From the NCBI GenBank assembly GCA_025331565.1, contig JAFREQ010000040.1:2683501-2747500 (forward strand): DNA of 64,000 nt, read 5' to 3'. A program made the position numbers and the translations under genes. Source of the DNA: Holacanthus passer. Taxonomy: Eukaryota > Chordata > Actinopteri > Pomacanthidae. The notes below the pieces were generated by a model. The model searched no databases. It worked only from the letters and a program-made list of their open reading frames with translations, and was not told where the DNA came from. Below, one piece after another: positions 32,301-44,300 of the stretch (its first letter is position 1; each line of letters opens with the position of its first letter).

Positions 32301-35300
32301 ACAGTGTGCGGGCGTGTGCGCACTTAGACTGCCACCCCCCCTCGAAGCGTGTTGACGTGACTCATGTCATCCAGCATCCCACCCCTCTCCGGCTCGGCGG
32401 TGCAATGGTGCTGCGGCAGAGACAAACTGGAGTGATCAAGGCTGAGCGGGGAGGTGGGTGGCTGGATGGGAGAGGAGGCGGGAGCAGCCCACATTCTGGG
32501 ACACCCCAGGGAGCATGGGCTGGTTGTCTTCTGACACTGTCACACAAACTGTGTGAACTCCGCTAACATGCAGTCTAACTGGCAGTGTTTCGCACTTTGT
32601 CAGGATCATTTGTCAAGCATTGAGACTTAAGTTCTGCTTCTAATTGTTAACAAGGCGGAGATCTGAGACTTAAAGAATTATGAATTTTCCGGCTGGCAGT
32701 TAAACTGGATTATTTATATTCTTTGTCTGATGCAAAAAAAGTTGTTTCACAGTATAATGCTAAGATATGTAAAGATAACTGCATCATACAGACAGACCAC
32801 AGTCCGACTGAGACTGGATTAAGGCCAAAATTGATATGCAACAAATCCAACAACCTTACTACTTGTTTCCTCACATAAAGGCATAACATGAGCAAACATT
32901 TTTCATCTCTTAAATTTGGTTATGGAAGATCAAGCTATGTAATGAGACAGATGTTTCATAATCGAAAAACAAACTTGTCAGTGCTCTCTGGTGGACGAAC
33001 TGTAAAGGCTACACTACCTCTGGCATTTCAGGTAGCTGATTGTATTGTTCTTGTTGACAGACTGACACTGATATATCTCTGAGAGGCCAAAACTGATCGA
33101 TAACATCCGCCAGGCCACAGCATGTGTTGGACTCGAATATAAAGTATGTAGAATAATGTTTCGACCCAGTTTAAATTGTGGCCTGTTCAGACTAATAAAG
33201 AAGGTGATCTATAATCCAGTGTTTAGATAATCTGTTTTTATTTTACTATCCTGCACCTGGCACAAAAACACTCTCTGCTCATCTCAGGGGAGATTCTACA
33301 GGATTCTTAATATCGGGACGACTGGTCAAAATCTGAGGGTTTGGAACGCTTGATTAAAAAGAGACTGAAGTAGACTGGGGGCCATTACGGAGAGAGTTAA
33401 TTAGAGCAGCGAGACACCCTGATGACCCGTTATCTCCTTGGTAATTTGGAGTCCAGACACATTCAGCCTGATAACGATCCCAGGTTAGAGAGAGCAAAGA
33501 TAAATGTCAGTGGCAGCCTTTGTTTTTTTTTGTTGGCTGACTGACTACAGCCATACAATGTGAGTATATCCCATAATACTCTATGTGGTTTCTGTTTTGA
33601 ACACAGTTAATGTGAACGATTACATTTTTATTTGCAGTGTATCAAAATGTCAGAGATCATAGTTTTTGGAGGTGAGAAAGGAGCAGGCTCATGTGTGGGC
33701 CCCTACCTGACTGTGGTCTGGTGATGGCGCTCTCATACACAGGAATCCCCTCACCCACGTTGTTGAAGGCCTTCAGTGTGATCACATAGTGGGAGCTGGG
33801 GTCTAAAAGAGAGGGAGGGCAATAGAGAGAGGTTAAAGCAGAGCGTGGCGAGAGAGACAGGATGAGAGAGAAATTGATGCAGCCATCCAATCAAGCCAAA
33901 ACTCTCGAGACTCTCGACTCATAATTGTGATATTAGCCAGAATGAGTATTTGAATACAACCATTCCTCTTACTGTGATTGTAATGAAGGCTTCAATTATG
34001 CATGTATAGATATTTTGCAACAGTTCCTCCCCCAAAACCTCTCCATTTCCAGAGATTATATTTTGGAACTCATAATCCACTTCTGGACCCCTTCCTGAGG
34101 ATTTGATTACTGTAATATTATTGATGGAGATAAATTTTTCCATTAATAAAAACCACCAACAGAGTATGACCTGCCTAATGGATGCAGTGGGACAATTTCC
34201 TATGGAGCAAAATCTGTAATTTTGTGTCTTGCTCTTCAACAGAGCGAAATCACTGCTTATTACTGAAACAAGAGCAGCAGTGCTTTCTTAAGTTTTATAA
34301 AGAAATGGTTCAATCAAACTAATTATGAAGTTAGTGTTGACAATAATGTGTGTAATTTTCTCAAAGGTTCGACTGATCTTATGCTGAAAATTGGCACTCA
34401 AGCAAAACATTTTAGCGTGGGAGAACTTCATGTTGATGTTTCATCTGCTTTAATGACAGCAAGAATTAAAATCACCAAAACAAGTTTGTTTTATTTAAAC
34501 ATTTTTGACCTTTAATTATTGCGTCCCCATTAGGCTAATCTGTGTAATTAGCGGCTCGGGCGCGCAGTGGAGAAGAGCTCATTAATCCTCTGAATACTCA
34601 CTATGAGGTACAGATGAATTGCTTCATTTTGTTTGTGTGTGTGCTTCTGTGTACGTGTGAGCTCATTAAAATGTTGTGATATCTTTTCAAAGATTATTTT
34701 CAGTGTCAGATGTATCACATTTATATTTTTGCGTAGGACGATGACTGTAATGTTTTAAATGCTGACATTTGGGGCAAAGATTAATTTGTCCCCATGGTCT
34801 CATCAATATCTGAGTAGTGGTATTTGACAAATCAGTTGAGATTCTTCAGTGCAAATTACGTGCTCAAATCAATGTCAGTAAAAAAAAAAGAGAGAAACAA
34901 AATGATAACCAATACTGAATGAGCGACAGTGGTTTGTTCTCACCAAGGTTCTCGATGGTGTAGTAGCGCTGCTTGTAGTCCACCTTGATGGTCTGAGCGT
35001 GGGGGCTGCCGATGCCGTAGCCGATGGTGTAACCTCGCACCACGATGTCCTGGTTCTCTGGCGGCGTCCAGCTCACCACGATGCTGTTGACCAGTGGGCG
35101 GACGTGGAGGGAGCTGGGCTGGTCTGGTACACGGGATTCTGGTGAGGGAAACGGGAAACTGATCAGTGAAAAGAAAACAAAACCAGCAAACTGGTTCTGG
35201 TTCCGTCTGTATGAACTGAGCTTTTACCATCTAGGTCGCTCTCGAACGTCTCTGCCGTCGTCCACTCGGTGGCCGGTCCCGTGCCGTTCACCGTAATGGC

Positions 35301-38300
35301 CGACACCCGGAAGGCGTACTCCGTCCCACGCTCCAGACCTGGACAGGCAACACAAACAGGTCAGGTTCAAAGCTCAGGTTTTAAACTGAAATGTGGCTGA
35401 ACTGAATCTCAAACAACAATAAAAACTTGTTCATTAAAATTTCTTTTACTTAATAAAACCTGGGTTTATTTCACAATTTACTGGTGCTCTCCACTTGGCT
35501 GGTCAACTGGGGTTTTCGAGATGCAGACACCATAAATATTTTGAAAGCACAAATATCTTAAACAGATGCCCAATACTGCTCTGCACAGTTTAAGGAGAAA
35601 ATCCATAAGCCTGCCTGGGGAAGGATCAAGTGAAGGTTTCTGTGGTGCAATTAAAATCTTTTCCACTCAATATCATGAAGTGATTGAGATTTATTTCTCA
35701 ACTTTGAGTGATATGTTTTTGGTGGGTAAAGATTTGTTTGCTTTAAAGAAGTGGTAAAAGAAAACTGTGTAATAGAATCTAGCACAAAAAGTATAACGCT
35801 ACTAAAAAGAGTAGAAAAAAAACTTTTGGAGTCTGGATTCGTTCATATTTTAAAGCCATGTCTCCTTCAGAAAGAGCCGTTTCACCGCTGGGTGCCAGCT
35901 TTGGTATTTGGAAAAAGGGGAACGCCTGCTGACAAATGATGTGTTACTGTATTAATTTGCTGTAAAATTTTTCATCATCGTCATATTGTCCCATTTGCAC
36001 GCTACATGCTAATCCTGTAGTCTTCTCTCTCTGTACCCACGGTTCTGGGCCACCCTTGGGGGTAGCTTCTGAAGACTGCCTAACTATCCGTGCCTCCAAG
36101 GCTACAACATCTCCTTCTAAACGCTTTTGAACCAACAAACACCCCTCTGTTTCACCCCCCAGAATGTTCTCAAAAATCAACTTTTAAGTGTATATTCTCT
36201 TTGATGCAGCACACAGCGTGAGGCCGGGGCCACTTGAAAGTTGCTGAGACAACATCTAATATTAATCACCATTGCTGTGTGTCTCTGGTGATATTGTGCA
36301 TATTTTGGTGGGAGCAGCAGGCAACGTAAGGGTACAGTAACATGTGTAACTTGCAAAGTATTCAGATGAAATTCAGATGTTGATGAAATAAACAAACTAA
36401 CAGCCAGGCTGACTCTAAACCGACAGCTCAAGACTCTGGTCTCAAAATCAAGATTTTAAATATTGCAGCACGTCAGACGCAGGTGACAGCATCTAGGATT
36501 CATCCAGCTGAGATAAAACAGAGTCTGATTACAAAAAAAGTCTTAATGTGGAATCTACCTAAAGCATCAAAAAGGAAGAGTAGCCCCTTTTCTTTCCAGA
36601 TCCACCATTTTAAAATTATGTTCAACAATCATATCGAGATCACACAAGAGTTGGGGACGTCTATGGATTTGATTTTAACGTTGCGGCGGACGAGATGTGT
36701 TTGGAGTCAAGGGCACCTATCAGTCACAGTGTGATCACTGTTTCGACGGCCCTGTTCACACTTCAACACACACCCTCGGTGATCCAAGCGGACGGCTCGA
36801 AAACACAAGCGTGAACACACTCCGAGACATATTGAGGACACAGTGGGACAGTCATTCAGGCCACGTTAGGAGTTCAGGGATGTGTGTCCATATTTGCAGT
36901 GTAAATATCCTCAAGACTGCAATGATTCAACACATTACACACTGAAAGGTTTAACATTTCAGTATAAAGAAATTACTTTAAAACCATGTGCAGGTGAAGA
37001 TAAAAGCTGTTTAACATCCTCTTTCTCTGCACAGCCTTTTTTTTTTGCATTTATTCATCCAGTATGCAACAGTGACATCCATCTTCTGTAGCTCCAGGCT
37101 GAATATATTATGAATGTTCCTGTTCTATTTAGCAGCAATCAAGGTTCTGTCCTCCTTCAAAAGGAGTCAAAGTTTACTTACAGATGAAACCTAACAGCCA
37201 GGTAAAGGCAAAGTGAAAAGTGTTGACTTGTGATTACTAGGTCTGATCTGGGTCTGTAGCTCCTCTCCGCCCACACCCACATGTACAGTATTAAATGCAC
37301 CACGTTCACACCCACTTGCAGGATCATTGGGAAGTCTTTCTGAGAAATGACAAAGCTGGGTGGTGGGAACTGAATCTACCAGAACGCTAAACACACAAAA
37401 TTTCGGTCACAAAATTAGTCATGGAATACATCTGAGACTGATGATGCAGCAGTTATGGTTTTATTCTGACATTGGTTATTATAGCTGAGCTAACTGCTGA
37501 GTCAGAGCCCATTACCGCTGATGAGCTTGAAAAGCTGGGTGCCTCCAGTGATCTCGGCCGCTTCGCTCCTCCGGGTTCCTTTCCGGTATCGGATCTTGTA
37601 GCCGGTGATCTCCCCGTTCTGCCCGCTGAGTGGAGGGGGCTGCCACCGAAGCATGATGCTCTGAGGGGGGTTAGACAAAACACAAACTTAGATTTAGCAC
37701 ATGTGGGACCATCTGGGGACTGCAGCTGTAAAGGTGACCTCATGATTTAGCAGGTAGCATCACACCTTCCCACACATCTTGGCAGGGGCGTCTGTGTTAA
37801 CGTAACTCTGCAGGTTGACTCCTCTGTTGGCTAGAAACACTGTCTCACCTGCTCCTCCCTTCCTCCTGATAGTGCTGCAAATGGGAGGGCCCACGCAAAA
37901 AAAACAAACACCCCTGCGAGCCCGGGTGACGCAGTGCAGACTGACGCATTCAGGAAGAAAAACACACGTGAATAATAGAAGGAGGTGTCCTGATGAGAGG
38001 GGTGTGCACGTGCAGGTGTGCGGACAGGTGAACCCTGCAGAGATGACGAGGCACAGAGATGAATGCAGGACTTCTGCCGCACTGTTGTGGGATTCACGTG
38101 TCTGAGTTTTTGTGTGTGTGTTTAAAGAGATAGGTGGGGGGTTGCCCAGCGTGGGAGAGGAGTTAATTAACGCTTCCCCACTGTCACACTGATGCACAAA
38201 AGCCTGAATACATGTAGAGGGCACACACGCGCTCCTCCCCAGCCGAGTCAAGGGAATCGCACAAATTAATTTTGTGTTAAGTGTGTTCAATTATTCCATT

Positions 38301-41300
38301 TTTCTTTTTACACTATTGGACCCTGACTCCTTATGTGTGTTGCTTTTTCTCCCTGCTTCTTCCTAATCATAAAAACCTGTTTAATTGACTTTTGGAAAAA
38401 AATCACAGGGGAAGGTGAGATGGCAGATGCCAAAAGGGGGAAAAAAAGGTGCAAAATAAGATCACAAAAACACGATTTTCAGGTTGCCTCGCAGGTAATA
38501 GATGTGAGGTTCTGCTTCACAAGGCCCAAAGAGGAGAAATATGAAATGCATGTTAATCATTTTTCCCCCCAGTTCCATTTGGCTGGGTGTATCAAACAGC
38601 TAATTGCATAAATGCTTTGTATCTATATACTTGTACCAGAATTACATTGAGAATGAAACACAATGGCAACAAAGGGAAAAAAATAGATGACTAATTTCAA
38701 TAATGTTTAGAATAAAGGAAGCCAGATGTTTGCTTCACAGCTTTAAATTAGTTTGTCTGCCTCTAATTGGGGAGGGGCGGCTGGACGTACACTATCCATC
38801 TAAAAAACAATCCCGCAACAATTTCTGTCCTTTCCTCAGAGTGTCTCCTCTTAACATTAGCATGAGAGTGTTTCCTCTGCACAAATCTCAGCTGAGTATC
38901 CCTCAGCATGGGTGGCCAGTTCTCACTCAAGCTGGGAGTGTGTGATAGGATTGTCTACCAGTTTTTTTTTTTTTTTCCTACTTCGCTTTGACAGTTCTCT
39001 CTCACTCTGCCTCTGCATCGACCAGCAAAGGGCTAAAAGCGCCGGCTGCTGCTTCTGTAGTCAATGCACGCACCCTGAGGTTTTCCGTATCTTCTCCTCT
39101 TTGCTGCTCTCTGTTTGCACTTGCTGTCTCACGTGTCACGAGCGAGAAACATCTTTTATCGCATTTAATCCATCACTCTGGTGGAAATATACAATAAACA
39201 GGCCCACAGCTCTCTGTTTGAACATCAAATGGCTGAAGAGATAGGCAGCCGAGGCCGGTTTCCTGTTTTAATCGGGAGCCTGTTGTGAAGCCTGCAGCCA
39301 CCTCAGCGGCCTTATCTAATCAAGAATGTCATGCAACAACTACACTGTGCTTAACTGTAATAAATCTGATTTAACAATGAAACTTAAAAAGAGCGTCAGA
39401 CACCAGGAGTTGCTGCCTGGGCTGTGAGAAACCCAGTCATCTCTCATCTAAAGACAAACTTAATCTAGATAAAAGAAATCTCACTTTCAAACATTTAAAT
39501 CTATTGTGAAGGAGAAAACATGTTAACCAACAGGTCCAATGGCTGTTACCTGAAAAAAGCATTGATTCGGCAAATTTCATCTAGACATCTGTGATAATGG
39601 AGATAATTTGGTAGAAAAATGAACATTTTCTTTTTCTCTTGTTTCAATGTGAGGCACAAACTAAGTGCATATTAAAAATTTAAACACTCTACACTTCTTT
39701 TGACCTGTAAATCACCAAATCAATCCTTCCTTGGATACTCTGACCGTTATCTTACCTTCCTCAGTATTATTTTTAGTGTTCCTGCGTCTCCCGGGCAAAT
39801 ATTTTTTGGATCCATTTATATCTGAGCCGCAGGCCTCTTTGCCAGATACAGTACAGATGGAAAGTGATACAGAGGATAAAACCTTCTGACAGGCGAGTCT
39901 CCTGCCGATGAGAGGATCGATGAGGGTTCACACACCCTCTTAACCAGCTGGGGCTACGGGCCTTTGACGCAGCTAATCACACAGCGAAACAACGGCGTTC
40001 TCGACTGCAGGCTATGTATTTGTTCAACCGCTTCTGTGTGCAAGTGAGTGAGTGTGTGTGGATTTGGTGAAACAGACACGTCCACTGTGCAGCGAATGGT
40101 CGAGCTGCAGGCAGTTTAGGTGCATTTGTATGTTGCACGAGTGCAACAAACGTGAGTGATTTTAAGTCCTTGATAAGACAAGAGAAAAATCTAAACCTGT
40201 CAGAGGTCCACTTCAGTCAAGCCAAATAAGTCTTACCTTTGAGTTCTGGACTTCAAGAGTGAGATTTTGTGGAGGAGCACTTGGTACTGTGAAGAAAAGA
40301 AAAGAGATCATTTATTTTTTTCAGCGTAAAACAAAACACAAAAATATCATCTACTGTAGAACTGAGATGATTAACTGATTAATTGATTAGTTGATTGACA
40401 GAAATATCTAATAAGCAAAAATACCAACTATTCCCTAGTTCCGATGTATTTGCTGCTTTTCTTTTTTCTTTTCTTTTCTTTGCCTTATTTGATAGTAAAC
40501 TGAATATTTTAGGTGTTTTTTAGTGAGAAAAACAAGCTATTTGACATCATCACTTTGGGTTTCGAGAAACTGGCATTTTGTACAACCCTGATTCCGTAAA
40601 AAGTTGGGGCGCTTTGTAAAAGGTAACCGTTTTACAAAGTGTTCCTGAGTAATATCCATTATACAATCATGTGTTTGAAGTAGTAAACCTTGGCCCATGC
40701 TTGCTTTTCATATACCTTCACATACAGTGATGTTAAAATGAATGAGGGAATGTCACAATCTAAAAAACATTTTTAACTCGACTTCAATCAACTAACTCAC
40801 CGTCGGACAGGGTGCGAACCACGACGTCCTCGGTGGAGACACCTGGACCGTGCTTGTTGTTGGCCACCACACGGAAACTGTACTCCGTGTTCTTCTTCAG
40901 CCCGGTCATGGTGTAGGACTGACCGTCTATGTCGATGTCCTGAAAGAGAGAGAGGGAGAGGAAAGAAGAGCGTGTCACTTTCTTTAAAATCTAAAACAGA
41001 GTTGTGAGATTATGAACACCTGTTAAGGTCTTCAACTTGTGGACTTGAAAGTTTTCTGATAAAACAAAAAATATCTTCTTTTCTCCTAATCTGAAAACAA
41101 ATAAATGTGACCACTAACAATTCGCCATGTAAACACAAGATAAAAACAGAACAAATAACCTGAAGCTTTTATGGAAGAGGAAAATGCTCTATTCTCAAAA
41201 AGATTACCTGCAAAAGACGATAAAGATACGTATATAATATTTCACCACTGACAGCCTGTTGATAAACGCAGGAATACTCCTGTTGTAGCGTGTCATTTTA

Positions 41301-44300
41301 GCATTCAAGTTTGATACTGGCTCAAACACGCTGTAAATAAGACAGTTCCAATAGATTTACCACCCGCGCAGTCTCTCAAATGTGGCAACGCTACAAAATG
41401 TGACGCCTGCTTTCATCGTTTCATCACACTAACATTTCTATTTGTAATTCCGTGTAAAACTGTCATCTTCCACTGAGACACACATTATGCTTTCTGTGAT
41501 TACGACTTTTTGCTTTACAAATTGGGCACGCTGGCACATGCCCAATTACTTCAAGGCAATTTGCATTCAGCTCTTTGCTCGTGACATTTTGAGGAAAAAG
41601 CGGCAACTTGGTTGAAATCTAATCTTGCTTCCAGCGCGGTCCAATCACAACCTCTGAACTCGGGTCCCGTCACCACATCACCCTTGACGATGCATCATAG
41701 CTTGTCCCTGACTTCTCCCTGCCCTTTAATATTTCACATCCTTTCAGCTCCGTGTCTTTCTGACTTCATCTCTGTTCTGTCCCTTACCTTCACCTCCTCT
41801 TTCTTTCTCTTCATCTCTCGCCTTTTTCACCTCATCTCTGGCGCTCTTCTCCAGGGAGCTGAGGCATCATTACTCAGTGCGCCGGCTGACGTTTCATCCA
41901 TTATCATATTAAAGGCTTTTTAATGCCTCACTGGCTTGCACACCGCTACTGCTGGGGCTGACTCAATATCTAACCAGCTAGATTCCACACTTGTGACAGA
42001 GTCAGGCCTGCAGAGAAGAACTGGCTGAATCATATCTGCTTTCTTTTTGCACAGTATGTGCTTTTGTGTCAGATGCGTAATCAAGAGTGTGGCCAACAAG
42101 CAGCACAAAGAGTCCTTTGGCAAATGATTAGCAACTCCTTAAGCTCATCACAATTTACATTAGACTGCACAGTCATATTCTTTTTAATGGATCTAATGAA
42201 CCTTGCAAAGTCAAGAGTCAGCTACACACACTGCTTCTCTTCTTACAAGGCAAAGTGTGAATAGCACTAGCAAGAGAATAATTCATTTCAAGAGATTTAA
42301 ATAATATATCATCAATAAAATGAAGGCGAAATGCACAAGGAAATATGGAAATGCAGGAAATATTATGCATGTTTGACGGCCGAGTCAGCATCATTTTTTA
42401 ATCACTGAATCCAATAATCATCTGAAAGCATAACTGCACACTTGTACTTTGTCTGTTTATTTAATTTCTGGATAATTCATTTTTATTTAAATTCAGCTTT
42501 ATGTGTTTTTACAACAAGGTTTTCATTTTGTTTTTTAATCTGTTATGTGTGAAGCACTTTGGAACTTAATTTTAAAAGGTGATTTTTTTAAACAATGGTC
42601 AGATTAGGAAGAAAATGTGACACCAAAACCTGTTTAGATGCCTGAAAACCTTTCTGCTGCCATAAATTCAAAGTGATGTCTCGATGTCTACACCCAGTGA
42701 GCTCTTTAACATGAGCTGAATGAGTGAAGACTTCATCCTACCTCTTCATTGCCGACGCTTTTGTCTGTGTAGTACAACTTGTATGTGAGGATCTCTCCAT
42801 TGCCAGTGAGCGGTTTGTCCCAGCTCAGAGAGACGGAGGTCGGCGTGTTCGACACCACCTGCAGGTTGGGAGCAGGGCCCGGCACTTGGACTGGTGGAAA
42901 GATGAAGCAGGAAAGCAGAGATTAGAAAACCACCAAACCTTTTTCTCATGAACTGTCTCCACTTTTGATGTCTAAAAGACAGGAACTCAATTTAGCACTG
43001 TCCATTGATTGCTGCCAAACACACAGTCTTGGCCACTTCAAACACACATTTCCGACATGTTCCCAAGAGCTCAGACCACAAGACGGCTCAGTCTCTGCAG
43101 ACCCGTCTGTCCCCTCTAGACTGGGCCGCCCGCCATGTTGATTTTCTTGTCATTCCCATGACAAATAAACTGAGGGTGTGCCTCGACAAAAGCATCAACA
43201 TTTGCCTCTAGCTCATATTCAGTGTGTTAGACGGATCATTTCATTGCATCCGGTTAGTTAAGATATGGAGCAGGATACATTACAATGTGTCTACGTATCA
43301 GCTTGATACGATGGACGTCAGTTTTATTATTGTCAGATAAATAGAGAAATGTCCATCTTGAATGTTCAGCAATGTGGTATAATATCTTTAATCAAATGCT
43401 TACAAGAACATAAATTGTCAACTTTTAAATTTGGCACTGTTAATTTTTCAGAGAAGATTAGTTCTTTAAACTTTGAGTAATTTCTGCCAGCTTGTAAAAA
43501 CTTGAAAATGAGAACACAAACATACAGTATATAGATGCATAAATGCTATTTCTACGCTGATGCAAATGTAAACGTGCTTAAATTTAAGCTGACAGTCAGC
43601 ATTTTAACCTCTAAGTATATATTTCATATGTGCTGTTTGTGCTGGAAGACGGCGCTGACATAATAAAACATATATCACTGCCCTAATAATTTGTGACGGT
43701 TGTGTAAACAGAGCACTTCATGTCAGAAAGTATATGAGCGGTGACATTTCTTGTCGCCTCTGTGCTGTGGCACATCGGATTTAAAATGAAACAAAGACTA
43801 TGAGGATAAAGTGCTGCCTGTCAGACACAGATATATGTCTGTGCTGTATATATCTTGTAAGCTCTAGCTGCAGGTGTTCCTGACAGAAGAGAGAAGCTCC
43901 CATTTGTCAGCGTGCCCTGATGTTGGGTTTGAGTGTGTGTGTGTGCAGGTGCTTTAAGCCCGTCTCTGAGGAGAAGTGATACGGGGGCAGCGTGGTGTGC
44001 ACATGCTTGGCACTCAGATGCAGGTCAACAGTTTAAGCCCCAATTCATAGCATGTTCTTACACTAAAAGTGCACACACACGACAGAGATATAGTGCACAG
44101 GTACAGCCCGCCCTCGCCGGCTATCCCCATGGGTGGCTCGGCGCCTGCTGGCAGGCATTAAGGCGTGGTGTGTGTATTTGTGTGTGCGTCGATCCGTCCG
44201 CCCTTCAACCAAGGACACAGGTAGGGAAACGGCGGCTGACCTACAAAGTGACAGTGACTGAGCTGCAGCCGAGCCTGGGAGGTGAGGGACGTCCGCCCTG

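Larger units (their letters stand above)
40287..40800 (-). other. neo1: neo1 intron filled by two nested repeats
   Basis: 0.5 kb. An AT-rich MITE copy (40365-40582) runs directly into a TA-flanked CAACCC MITE fragment (40583-40745), leaving little unique sequence before the donor of FN3-2. Confidence 0.7.
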
